Under the pieces are notes generated by a model, which saw only the letters and a list, made by a program, of their open reading frames with translations, was not told the DNA's origin and did no database searches. The translations under genes were made by a program, and so were the position numbers. A stretch of DNA of 64,000 nucleotides. It comes from Watersipora subatra (lineage: Eukaryota > Bryozoa > Gymnolaemata > Cheilostomatida > Watersiporidae). The first letter of the stretch is position 1, and every line of letters starts with the position of its first letter. Location of the stretch: the NCBI RefSeq assembly GCF_963576615.1, contig NC_088715.1, positions 56,268,190-56,332,189 on the forward strand, read 5' to 3'. Shown here one piece after another: positions 34,135 to 45,129 of the stretch.

Positions 34135-36161
34135 CAGACCACAGCTTCCTCTAAATCATGGGTTTCAAAATGATAGAATCATAATCTCTACCTAATGCTG
34201 TAAAGTCTTTTAACCAACTTGAAGTTTCTCTTATGTGTGTACAGTCTTGAAACAAGTTATTTCATATTTCAAACAGAGACAGACAATGAACAATAAAATT
34301 TAAAATCATTCTAAAATGTTTAAGTGTTGTATATAAAAATTTAACATTTAATCACACCCATGCTCCACTAATTTCATTTTTGTTACTTCATTAAGTTTCT
34401 ATATTAAAAACCTCATGAACTGTTGACAAAGTACTTAAAATTTATAAGGATATTATTTTGTACTGTCATAGGTGAAATTGAATGAAGTGACGGTTGGGAA
34501 TTATTAATACAATTTTGAATATTAAGTGCTGTCTCATCAACTACCGACAATAGAAAAAGCATGTTGATATACTGTTGCATAACGGTATTTGATTTCAGGG
34601 GAACTTGCTTATCAAAACCATAAGTTTGGCAAAATGCTTTAAGAGCCACTATGACAATCATTTCAAACTTCAGAATCGTACTTTTGTTATTGAAGATAAT
34701 TGATTGGATTGGTATGATGAAAGATAGGAACTTTGACCTGAAGGCAAAATACATTGTGGGTTCTACATTTTTACCAAATCTATTCTCTTGGAGTAGTATT
34801 AGGTTTTCTTTGCAAATTTTTCATTAGTTTGCAAGTAGAGGTTGATGCTCAGCATTAAAGAAGGTGTCTCCAAAAATATATCTCCCATAGACAGCCACTA
34901 GTAGGTTAAATGGCAATTTTATCATCGGCTGGTATATTTATTGTATATAACAGTACTTTCCGATTCCCAGTTTTCAATTCTGTTTCAGCGAAACCTTCAA
35001 AACCATTTACTGATGTGCATTCTAAGGTTAGCAAACAGTATTCATTTGTTAACTCGTAATACACCACAATTTTCAAGCTATTGTGCCCTGCTGTTTTTAA
35101 TCTCAAATTGTGCTGTGAAAAGCTAAAGTCATAGTGCTGACCTGTTTGCGGTTTTTCTAGTAGAACCTTTTAGCACTTTTGTCAGCCACTTTTTATGTGA
35201 GACAACTTCAAAAACATTTTATTGCTATATACAGCCTTGTACAACATAGCTGTTTGTATAGCTTGTGCTCGCACCATTCTCTTTATCTGATGCAGTAAAC
35301 TGACGTGTGCGCGAGATCTCCACAGTTGCAAGAACTGAATTATTACTAATGGTACCTACTCTTTTACTGCAGTCATTCCATATTTTTACACCAAATTTTC
35401 AGATTTATGATAGCTTTCATTATTAAAAATAGTTTGCGGCGACGAGTAGGCTATCAAAAAGTGGCTTTTTTGTGGCTCTTTGGTGACTATACGAAATTTT
35501 TTAGGATCAGTGAAAACTCTTGATTCCTTTGACTGTTCTTTCAACAATGAGGATCGCGCCATACCAAAAGTATTTTGTACATATTACTTTTTTGTGACCC
35601 AGTTATTGGCAGAAGCCATACACCTAATAACTATACGTAATTAATGTTAATAAGTATGAGTATAGTAATTATAGGTAATTTATAATAATATACATATACA
35701 TGTATATTAATATATACATATTATATAAAGGAGTACTTCTATTATATACTAGTACTCTCTCAGTCTAGTGTAATTTGAGAGATTTTCAGGCGTGCAGAAA
35801 AAACATAAAAAATGAGTAGCTCAACCACTGGTTTTTCAGAAACAACTAAAGGTAGTCGATTGGGGCGGGTCTTACAGTGTCTCTCTACCAAGTGAATTTC
35901 ATGAGGTGAAATCTCATTAAAAGCAATCTTTTATTCCAACGTTTACCCCTTGTCTTAAACAAGCGAACATGCAGAAACCTTTTTTTGCCATAGCAAGAAT
36001 ATATTTTTGCTTTGATTTATTTTAGACATACATTTTAGACATACGAAATCTTTTTTCTGTTGCAGCATTGACCTTGCTGCTTAGAAAAAGATTAAAAAAT
36101 TGATTTAGGTAAAATTGAAAATATGTGCTTTCTTTCATCTTAGCCTAAAATTGCTGTAATC
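34135..36161. other. No gene seen
   Basis: A 113-codon minus-strand frame (34413-34754) and overlapping frames near 35.0 kb lack motifs and splice support. 35.64-35.76 kb is nearly pure A/T with TACATGTA-type palindromes. Confidence 0.4.
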
Positions 36162-36416
36162 ATGGACCCTAAGCCAAGGAGAAGCAAAAAGACAAAAGAT
36201 GTATGTTATTTTCCACCTAGCGCAAAATTCCTTAACTTAAACATTCTCAGAATGGACTATTTATTTTGTAAGTAGTCTACTGTGCTCTTTAACATCTAGT
36301 TCTTTAAACATATACTGTAAAAACCTTATACTCACAACTTGTTTATTCAGAACTCAAATGGATTTGATGCACTACTAGAAGGAAATCAAGAGTATAGTCA
36401 CTTTTACATCTATTAA
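36162..36416 (+). CDS. Candidate two-exon small basic protein
   Basis: Exon 1 (36162-36200) encodes MDPKPRRSKKTKD and ends at the donor GTATGT. A strong acceptor (CTTGTTTATTCAG) ends at 36350. The phase-compatible exon 2 (36351-36416) encodes NSNGFDALLEGNQE and YSHFYIY, then TAA. A consensus donor GTAAGT follows the stop at 36422, so a spliced 3' UTR is possible. The product would be 34 residues: a lysine/arginine-rich head and a neutral tail. No family is recognised. Matching phases and good splice sites favour it over chance, but its size keeps confidence low. Confidence 0.25.
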
Positions 36417-36602
36417 CTAAATGTAAGTATATAAGCTACTTTTTGTTCTCAGCCAGAATAATGATTATGCAGTCAGAGCACACTGCTATTGATAGCATGG
36501 TCTCTAGCCCCATATTGTCATCTCTTGTGTAGAAAAAAATTTGCATTGCATGCGCATAATTAGCTAAATCTGTCACTAACACAAATACTACCAAAATTGA
36601 AA

Positions 36603-37745
36603 AAATATCTTCAAGTATGTGAAATTGTTGCCTAATATAAAATTAGAGCAAGTATAATTTAGATACAGAAAAGTCTGTATAATTATTCAATTAGGTGCGT
36701 GATATCAACAACAGAAATTAGTTTCTTTTTTGTGCTCATAAAATATTTTGATCAAAGCACACCTAAAGAAGAACATTTTAAATTTGAGATAAAAACAACA
36801 AAATTCATGCAAAATTTCTTCCAGTATATGCGGTAGGTGTAAGTTGCTAAAATTTGAGAAACTAGTTCTTAAAGCTAGAAAATGCAAACATTAATGGGTA
36901 TCAAATATACTTGGACAAATTAGCTTAAATGACACTCAAACAAATGTACCTGCTCTACTAACAGCAGTGATATGAAAAACTATGCAAGCATGTCTTAAGG
37001 TTTGAGACAATGTGGGCCATCTTCCCAAGGAATGCACTAACTAACTGCGCTACATGTGTATGTTTGGAAAATATCTTCAAGTATGTGAAATTGTTGCCCA
37101 ATATAAGATTAGAGCAAGTATAATTTATATACGGAAAAATCTGTATAAAACCTACAAAAGCTCACAAACATAAATGGTTCATGCAACTACAAGAGTGAAT
37201 AAGAGAACCTCATCGCCAGACATAAGAAAGCACAATTTTTATTAACACAAAATAAAGAAACAATGATCTTACACTATTTTGATATGATCGCATTTAAAAT
37301 GTCTAATCAATCTCTCTTCTTTAATGATCTTTAAACACAGATTTGTCAGTAATAAGTTACAACTAGCCATAAATTATTCAATTAGGTGCGTGATATCAAC
37401 AACATAAATTAGTTTCTTTTTCATGCTCATAAAATCTTTTAATCAAAGCACACCTGAAGGAGGACATTTTAAATTTGAGATAAAAACAAGAAAGTTCCCA
37501 TAAAATTTCTTCTAGCGTATGCAGCAGGTAAACGTTGCTAAAATTTTAGCAGGTAGTTCTTATATCTAGAAAATGCAAACACTAATGGCTATTAAAGTAT
37601 ACTTGAACGTATTAGCTTAAATGACACCCAAATGAATGTATCTGTTTTACTAACAACAGTGTTAGAAAAAACTAAGCAAGCATGTCCTAATGTTTGAGAC
37701 AATGTTGGCCACTTTCTCAAGAAATGCACTAACTAACTGCCCTAC
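36603..37745. repeat. Direct duplication of ~450 bp, second copy interrupted
   Basis: 36603-37047 (TATCTTCAAGTATGTGAAAT...TGCACTAACTAACTG) recurs at 37065-37140 and 37372-37745. About 230 bp of unrelated sequence, beginning AAAACCTACAAAAGCTCAC, splits the second copy. Shared landmarks are ATTCAATTAGGTGCGTGATA and GACATTTTAAATTTGAGATA. Neither copy has a conserved open frame. Confidence 0.8.
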
Positions 37746-39557
37746 ATTCGTATACGCTTCTAGGTATAAATCTTTTTCTAAGGAGAAAATAACTCATTCT
37801 GCCTGCAATGCTTTGCTTCATGGTCAAGGAGTTTTCCAAATTTTATAGAAAGTGAAAATACCTATTCCAGCTACAAAAGACTAGCATTTGTTTGCCACAT
37901 TCCTAGTGCACACGCTTGCCATAAAATATAATATTTTGACATAATCCATGATACTGCAAATTTTATTATTTTATTGATTATTTATAACTTCAATGGCCGT
38001 GTAACTGAAAATAAAATAAAAACGATGGTGTTGCCTCGCTCGTTGAAACATTTTATACATAAAAAGTTAAAAAGACAAATTAGCTTGTATAGCTAAGACA
38101 ACAGTGCAAGGCTAGCTTAGTGACAAGCTCTAACCTACTAGTCTCCAATAGCATCACAATCTTGAGGTGTCCTCAGGTAGATCTCCAACTGATTTAGTCT
38201 CTGCCCAATTCTACTCATTTCTGCAAAAGTAGATTCCATGCGGGTCACACTTTAATATATCAAGTCAGCCGTTTAAACTCACATGAAAGGTAGTAGAGAG
38301 TATTTTATTGCTTCGCATCTGATCTTGAAATCTTGTTAATTGCTACAAAAAAAATTAAATGAAAAGCTCAAAAGAGATCGGAGTGAAACAACATTTTCTG
38401 TATCAGAACTGTTAAGGTCTTGTTTCACTTAATTGGGTAGCATAGACATCGGGAACATGAATAAAGTAGATACAAATATGACTCAATGAAATTGTTTCCT
38501 AGACATAGAAGTCACTCTGCTGGGCGTAGCTGGGCAAAGATTAAATTACAAGCAACAAGCATGAGTATAAGAAATGACACTTGTAGCATGCAAAGATATC
38601 TGCTTGTAATAAAAAACATCATGTAAATTATACGCAATAAAGAGATGGTTATAAACCGCATATACGTACATAATTAACAGTATTATTTTACAAACATATA
38701 TATGAATCTTATACAAATATGCAATCTTATTATGCAAACTATCAGCGACTGGTGTACTTCAAATCATATGATAATCAATTTACAAAAATCACATTTTCTT
38801 CTTTATAATACTAATGAAAACTTTTGAAACAGCTTTACTCTTTAAGTTTAACAGTTAATCTATCAGTTGCAGGCGTGAAACAAAATTGCTAAAATTTGTT
38901 TTGACAAATCAACTCTTTTGGATTAAACACGTCGACACTATTTGTAATAAGGTCGCAAAGTCATTGACTCTGATCCAGTTTTGTAAGTGATACATAACTT
39001 TAAAATCTGCCATAGCATTTTATTATCAGTTTATATTTTGCCATATTATTTATGATATGCCAATTTATTATAATCTAGCTCCAAGATATGTCACAAATGA
39101 TTTATTTTTTGTTGCTAAAAGAGCATTTTGACTAATTGTAAATATACATCTTAGTCCTGCATATATTATTCCAGCGAATGATCTTTCCAAATCTTTGCAT
39201 CGGAGCTTCTTACCCTGTTTATGCTAAATGTTTATTTTATTTCCATTTAATGTTTTAAGACTTTTTCATGGTTTGTGTCGTCGTTTTTCACATGACAGTT
39301 ACAGGTTCTTAACTCATTTCAACTTAAGTGATATGAACAAACTGCATACCAGTTATTTTGAAAATGTCAGCTGCTTTAACAATCTATCTAATATCCGTTC
39401 TTTTAGCAGAGAAAAGCATTTTATGCACTATTTGTCAAACTATTTATTTGTTTTAATGGCTGTTTCCCTCTTTTATTTTTTGTTATACTATTGTTGCATG
39501 GCCCATCTTGAAAAACGTTTCTATTTGAAATGAAATTAATGGCAATAAAGTAATATA

Positions 39558-39559
<2 letters not shown>
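37746..39559. other. No confident gene
   Basis: A 101-codon plus-strand frame (39228-39533) ends just before an AATAAAG string and a TA tract. It is aromatic-rich and unrecognised. The arrangement (frame, AATAAA, microsatellite tail) could be the 3' end of a decayed non-LTR retroelement, but no reverse-transcriptase motif is present. Confidence 0.3.

Positions 39560-39619
<60 letters not shown>
39560..39619. repeat. (TA)n microsatellite
   Basis: About 60 bp of uninterrupted TA, directly left of the 167-bp palindrome. Tyrosine/isoleucine open frames across it are artefacts. Confidence 0.95.
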
Positions 39620-39621
<2 letters not shown>

Positions 39622-39625
39622 TACA

Positions 39626-39792
39626 AAGACGGAAAAAGATTTTAGCAACAGTTTATGACTAAAAGTTTCATACTGGATGCAGTAATCATCAGATGCTAAT
39701 GTGAAGTCCGACTTCACATTAGCATCTGATGATTACTGCATCCAGTATGAAACTTTTAGTCATAAACTGTTGCTAAAATCTTTTTCCGTCTT
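39626..39792. repeat. Perfect 167-bp palindrome (83-bp arms)
   Basis: The sequence from AGACGGAAAAAGATTTTAGC to ATGCTAATGTGAAGTC is followed, after a single C at 39709, by its exact reverse complement ending GCTAAAATCTTTTTCCGTCT. I found no mismatch in the arms. The string TTCACATTAG from the hairpin centre is repeated just right of the outer end (39791-39800). Confidence 0.95.
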
Positions 39793-40429
39793 CACATTAG
39801 AGTTGTGAAAAAGTTGGAAAAGGTTTATAAATGTAATAAGAGAATGTAAATCTATATAGATATATATTTATCAAAGAATGTAAATTTATGTAAATATAAG
39901 AGAGTTAAGAATAACTGATACTTATAATCTTACATGATAAATTTTACAGATAATCTTACAGATAATCTTACAAATATTTGTTGTAAAATGTGAAATTAAT
40001 TACGAATTACTAATTAGTTAAGTTTAGAAGGAGAGATGTGTATGCTACTACACAAAGCGAGTACTGAGAGGAAATTTTATGAAATACAATTTTAACAAAT
40101 GCAATATTCGTCTGTTGAGGAAAGGAAATTGTGCTTGTTAATATACTACATTGCTATTAAAATAAATGTTAAATACAAAACTAAAAAACATTCATACAAA
40201 CCAAGATGTTTTAATTTGAACTAAAAGAAATAAAGTAAATATAATTTTTAAATTTCAAGTTCGAGATAAATTATTACTTCCAAAGAAAAAAGAAACGAAG
40301 AAGCATCGCGTTACATATACTTAGGTCCCAAAATAATTTTGAACAGAAGCATTGTAACCAATGGACGCAAGGCTAAAATAATTAGCACGCTCACAGTGTA
40401 TGCGGTATACGAAAACTGCTTTAATCACT

Positions 40430-40615
40430 ATGCCATTCTAGCTCAGAGGTAGAGCATCCAGATAAAAAACTTGTCGATGCATTTGTGGTCTTTATCACGA
40501 GTTCAAATCCATCGGCATGTGAAATTTCGTTATCAAGATTTTAATAGCTATAGCTGGAGGGACACACATACACACGTATCCACATAATTTGAGAAATATA
40601 TACAAATGTATATAG
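40430..40615 (+). mobile_element. tRNA-derived SINE, copy 1
   Basis: The head has a near-consensus A box (TAGCTCAGAGGTAGAGCA, 40439-40456) and B box (GAGTTCAAATCC, about 40499-40510), with acceptor-like TGCC/GGCA pairing. The spacing is longer than in a functional tRNA. A shared tail follows: TGTGAAATTT, then ATTTTAATAGCTATAGCTGG and TTTGAGAAATATA. The tail recurs at 42257-42350, which defines a family. The RNA polymerase III promoter would be internal. Confidence 0.65.
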
Positions 40616-41804
40616 ATATGAAATTTAAAATGTCATTAAATTTGATGGTGGTCTGTCCGCCTGTCAGACCAGGTTTATATTTGCTGTAAAGGAGACAGTT
40701 CTTGTATGATTTTATACTTTTGATGAGCAAATAAACAAACCTAAAATTTGATTGCATAATCAAAAATGTTTTCTGCTCAAAATACTATCGGATTTTATAT
40801 ATGAGTTTAGGTGGCCCAAAAATTTGCTACGGTAAAACCATGTAATGTTGAGCCAATTTTTCCACAAGAATAAATTGTAAGTTTTCATTGTACAATGCAA
40901 AACCTACACTAGCTTTGTAATAATTGCGAAAAGTAATTATGCGGAAACATCAAAACTGCATAAAATCTATGTAAAAATGAATGCAAAAAATCGATTTATA
41001 TGTAATAAGTAAATAAAATAGTAAAACATCGATAAAGGTCGTTATTGATAATTTATGACAGATACAAGGAGGCAGAAAAGTAGTTTGACATTGCATAAGT
41101 TTTGAGACATAGGTGACATGAAATGATTATGTTTTTTGATAAGATACCAACTCTAACTCAGGCTTTGTAAAGCTAAACTAACATACTGTAGATTATATAT
41201 TCTCATAACCTTTGCAGGTTATTTCTATGTTATTTTTTGTCCCAATTTTATCAGTTTTTTATAATTATAAAATTTGTTTTAAACAATGTCCTAAGAAACT
41301 CTGAATGGTTTATTTTGGAAACTGAGTAGGGTATAAAGATTAAACATGTATAAAAACTTTGCATAAAAATATCTCAAGTTGAGGGTTGTCTGCCCACTAT
41401 TGCAAAAATCTTCAATTTTTAAAACTTCTCTTTAATGGGTATCTTTTAAACTTTAGCTCACCGATATGTTCTCACAATAGAAATCAATGACATACCTTTC
41501 TCTATGCCCTTAACCCTTTGTGTAACCTTGTTCTGCCACTTGAGCAGATCTACAAGCAAATAAATCAGAGAGCAAAACAAGTTAAGACAAATGGGCAAAA
41601 GTATTATTAATTTCTTTAAAAAACAACACGCTTTCTAAAGATTTTCTGCTGAAATGGGCCATCTAATCTTTAGATTAAGACGTTTCTGCTGTTTTTCTCT
41701 ATTTTCGATCTAAACTACCATTCACTCAATGCATTCCCATGCAAATATATAACTTGAAGCTGGCTATGTTTGAGAAGAGGGGATTAATTGTAGATGTTTA
41801 CAAC
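40616..41804. other. No gene seen
   Basis: AT-rich sequence without supported coding or repeat structure. Confidence 0.4.
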
Positions 41805-42237
41805 TTCTTTGGCCGAGGAAAACTTTTATGCGTTGTATTAAGCACTCCTGCAACCTATAAAAGTTACGCTTGCTAAACGTTACTTTTGTACCATCGTAAA
41901 TTGAAACCTTTTTATATACATGTACTTGAAATTATTAAAACAGCGTTAAACAAAGAACTAGTAATAGTCTGAGGCAGTTATTAATTATTTCTATGGCGTC
42001 GCTTTCAAAGTTTTAACAAAAATAAAACGAGAAGCTTTAGAATTGGACACCTGGGGAATTAATTGTTGTTGATGTAAATGATTTATTCATAATATGATTT
42101 TGAGAAAACTTTTCTACTGAACAATTGATATTATAGACTCGTCAAGATAAAATAATGTCAAATTGGTGGTCAAATGAAGATGACGTTCAATTAGATAGGG
42201 GCGCTTTATTTTTCAACCCTTTTCTCAGGGTGGCGGT
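41805..42237. mobile_element. Diverged fragment of the TA-type transposon
   Basis: Matches 24835-25275 inside the 1235-bp element: TGCGTTGTATTAAGCACT, GTACCATCGTAAATTGAAAC, AGAATTGGACACCTGGGGAA and CCCTTTTCTCAGGGTGGCGG. Neither outer end is present. The right side is cut at GGCGGTC, where the SINE-like sequence begins. Confidence 0.75.
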
Positions 42238-42350
42238 CGCGATCTTTGTGAGTTCGAGTCCAGCATAATGTGGAATTTTTAATCCAAAATTTTAACAGCT
42301 ATAGTTGGAGATACCGAAAACCGACATACTTTGAGAAATATAAATAGAGA
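42238..42350 (+). mobile_element. 5'-truncated SINE, copy 2
   Basis: Begins near the B box (GTGAGTTCGAGTCCAGCA) and continues with the same tail as 40.5 kb (ATTTTAACAGCTATAGTTGG, CATACTTTGAGAAATATA). It abuts the transposon fragment on the left and a TA-rich tract on the right. Truncation at the 5' side is typical of retroposition. Confidence 0.6.
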
Positions 42351-42525
42351 AAGATATATATATATATATAACTATGAATACATGTATATATAATATCTAT
42401 CTATTTACATTATATATATTATATATATAATAACATATATATAATGTTATATATTATATATTTATATATAATAGAAATATATGATATATATTTATATTAT
42501 ATATAAATACTTATTATACATACAT

Positions 42526-42619
<94 letters not shown>

Positions 42620-42661
42620 ATACACCTCTTGAGCGTATATATATATATATACGCTCAAGAG
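42351..42661. repeat. TA-rich tract with a perfect 36-bp palindrome
   Basis: Degenerate TATA/ATAT sequence leads into about 90 bp of pure TA (42523-42615). At 42626-42661 the arms CTCTTGAGCG and CGCTCAAGAG enclose a TA core, giving a perfect 36-bp palindrome. Confidence 0.9.
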
Positions 42662-43899
42662 ATAAAGATGTCTTGTTTATGAACTTTTTAACCGCGATCA
42701 AGTTTTACCAATTTTAACCTGAGAACATCCTGGCAGTCACATCAACTATAACAACAAACAAATCTCAAGTGATGGCAGTGATAGAAAAATATCTATACTT
42801 TCTGATAAAATTTTTTAAAACTTTACATGAGAGGCCCTTTAACTTTTAACAAGCAATCTATGCTTTTGATTTATATATAGTTTGTATATGTACCTGTATC
42901 TACTGATAAATACATGCACTTGTGACAGTGCTTTGATAACTTGAACGCTCTGATAACTCGAACATTTTTGCTCGGTTCCATAAGGTTTGAGTTATCCGAG
43001 TTTCACTGTTTTTATTTTCCCACACAACTATTTTGACCATTTGCTTAGCATTTACATTCAACACACGCTACTGCGCTAAATAAAATATTGTAATTGTATC
43101 ATGTAAGTAAATAGCGAAACAGCAGAGCAGAAAGTCTTAACAAATAGCAAACCAAAACATTCACCATTCAACTATTAGAAACTCATGTAGAATGTTAGAA
43201 GTAGTTTAAGAGTCTATCGGGATGCAATTTTCTTATCAGACAAACTGACAAACTTTCATTCTTAAATAGTAGATTTGGTAATCTTAAAACATCTGTAAAA
43301 TAATGGGTTCTTTATATCTTTGTCTGTATCTTTGTTTATGTATATATCTGTCTCTGAGTGTAAGCCTATGTTTATTGTAGAATCTGTTCTACTTAGGAGC
43401 TCATGACTACTTAATTTCACATTTAGGTAAAATTACTAAAAGTATCAAAGTGGTTTTTATTGGATTCCAAGTCAATACGAAACACTGACATATACCATGT
43501 TTTTATTAACTTTTTGTGTAATCCTGTTCTTGTAAGAAAGCTAATTCTATGCGGTTTTAGAGCTATTCGCGTGTTTGATTTAAATGATGAGATCAACATT
43601 TTTATTCAAGGGGATTTCAAGCAGTCAAAGAGAGTCTCCGTTTACATTAACAACAGCATAATACTAATTGATTAATTGCTACGACACTTTGAGACTCCCT
43701 ATAAATGCTATGGCATCAGACACCGATGTGGCCAAAATCTTGATGAATTTGATTATACAACAGTATATGACAGCGATATGTAATTATATAACAGAAATGT
43801 TCATTACAAGGTAAAATTGTTTCACCGTTGCTTTCTATGATTGTTTTGGCTATAAAAGCTTTAAACAGCAAGAAATAGAACGACAAACAATGTAATTTG
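42662..43899. other. No gene seen
   Basis: A 71-codon frame at 43460-43675 has no recognised motif. No splice-supported exon. Confidence 0.4.
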
Positions 43900-44235
43900 C
43901 TAGCTACTACTGTATGTTAAACATCGAAAATGTGGCAGATTTGAAATGCCATAAGTTTTGGTACAACCTTTAGGTATCAGAGAATAAAGAACTAGCATAA
44001 GTGTAATACTAGCTAGTAAAAACATGGCCGACAAGGTTACAGTAGCATGAGAGAGTGTCACAAATATGACACACTAGCCAATTCTTATGTAATATTTTTG
44101 CTAAATGTCGTTAACTGGCAGGTATTGACAAGTTCTTGCAGTTATTTTCAGCATTCCTTTCATCAGAAAATTGCCTATTCTGCTCAGCGCGGAGAGACTC
44201 TGGGTGATTGATGCTTTTGCAAAGGCCACAGGCTT
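43900..44235 (-). pseudogene. Orphan C-terminal tail of a GT10 fucosyltransferase
   Basis: On the minus strand, 44111-44235 encodes the last ~42 residues of the fucosyltransferase with no stop or frameshift: CGLCKSINHPESL through QFSDERNAENNCKNLSIPAS, then TAA. It differs from the intact gene's tail at only a handful of residues. The 3' flank (43900-44110) is also similar to that of the intact gene (TACAACCTTTAGGTATC, CTGTATGTTAAA). The rest of the enzyme is absent upstream, where an inverted copy of the sequence found after the broken GT10 body begins. It could be a separated terminal exon or a relic; the preserved frame is notable. Confidence 0.8.
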
Positions 44236-44241
44236 GAATTA

Positions 44242-44534
44242 TTTTCAAAGCACATCAATTACATAAGTACTTTTTCAGCTTATTCAGGTTTTTCAATATC
44301 TTGGCTTTCAAATGAGCCATTGTTTGACATGGTGAGCCAGACATTGGTTGGTGTTTATAGGATTTACCCAGAGCCTATCGCAGAAATGTTCAATGATATA
44401 AGCTCGGAAATTATGACATCACAATTTTCATATTCGGTGTTGTGTGCTCTTACCGCTTATTTATCAACTACGATAATGACAATAATGACGCTTGTGGCAG
44501 GCAAAGGTAGGACAACTCCAGAGAACCAGTAAAA
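44242..44534 (+). CDS. Open frame of unknown nature spanning the inverted copy
   Basis: A frame of about 97 codons runs through the inverted block to a TAA at 44532-44534. It includes KHINYISTFSAYS, EPIAEMFNDISSEIMTSQFS and a hydrophobic stretch (SVLCALTAYLSTTIMTIMTLV). The KHINYISTF segment is also readable after the GT10 pseudogene body in the opposite orientation. No ATG-initiated start is obvious before MVSQ. It could be an exon of an unknown membrane protein or a chance frame in repeat DNA. Confidence 0.2.
44246..44317. repeat. Inverted copy of the sequence abutting the broken GT10 body
   Basis: AAAGCACATCAATTACATAA...TCTTGGCTTTCAAATGAGCC is the diverged reverse complement of 23674-23745 (and 59613-59684), which follows residue 355 of the GT10 pseudogene. 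About 71 bp align, with roughly three quarters identical by eye. Here it directly follows the orphan GT10 tail. Confidence 0.7.
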
Positions 44535-44844
44535 ATGACAAAGGAATCAGTGTCATTAGCTGTCCATGTACAAATTATTTCTGTGATAAATAGCTAAGAT
44601 TCCAAGCGCCATACCATATTTTACCAAGGATATTATGCACTAGCTCTCTCTTTTCTTTGTGATGTTGAGGTGCATGACAGAAGCCAATTAATTTCAAGCG
44701 TTGCATGATCTTGCGAAAGCGCAATTTACATATAGTCCTAGGGCCACGACACTGCAGGTCACAATTTCATCAATGTGATTTCATTACCTTTATCAACAAC
44801 AGTATATTTATTGAAGCATAATCATATTTAGAAAGCATTTAGAG

Positions 44845-44846
<2 letters not shown>

Positions 44847-44877
<31 letters not shown>

Positions 44878-45065
44878 CATATTTCCGAGTTAGGAGTTGA
44901 ATAAATATATACCAGTTAGGAGGTTGCGGAATATAAGGGATTAGGAGTTAACGCAAATATATATGGGTAAGCCTCCTATATGGTCTAATTTATCTACATT
45001 GTAGATATATATATATTTATTCACCTCCTAATTATTATATATTTTTATTGAAATTTTAGGAGAAT
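44847..45065. repeat. TA tract and TAGGAGG/CCTCCTA motifs flanking the satellite
   Basis: A 29-bp TA run (44847-44875) is followed by GAGTTAGGAGTTG, CAGTTAGGAGGTTGCGG and GGATTAGGAGTTAACG, then by inverted motifs GCCTCCTATATGG and CACCTCCTAATTATT. These are diverged relatives of the 29-bp satellite monomer, partly in inverse orientation. Confidence 0.6.
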
Positions 45066-45129
45066 ATGGTATCATACAATATATATTCATCGCCTTATCA
45101 TACTTTGTATATATGCATACTAGAAAAAC

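Noticed and set aside
34413..34754. 113-codon minus-strand frame
   Set aside because: No motif, no splice sites with compatible phase, and background-like composition.
39421..39717. 98-codon minus-strand frame rich in isoleucine and tyrosine
   Set aside because: It is the translation of the TA microsatellite and the palindrome arm, not a protein.
40435..40515. Functional tRNA gene
   Set aside because: Good A and B boxes, but the spacing is too long for a standard cloverleaf and the attached tail recurs at 42.26 kb, which fits a SINE better.
42492..42701. 69-codon Ile/Tyr-rich minus-strand frame
   Set aside because: Again a read-through of a TA tract.
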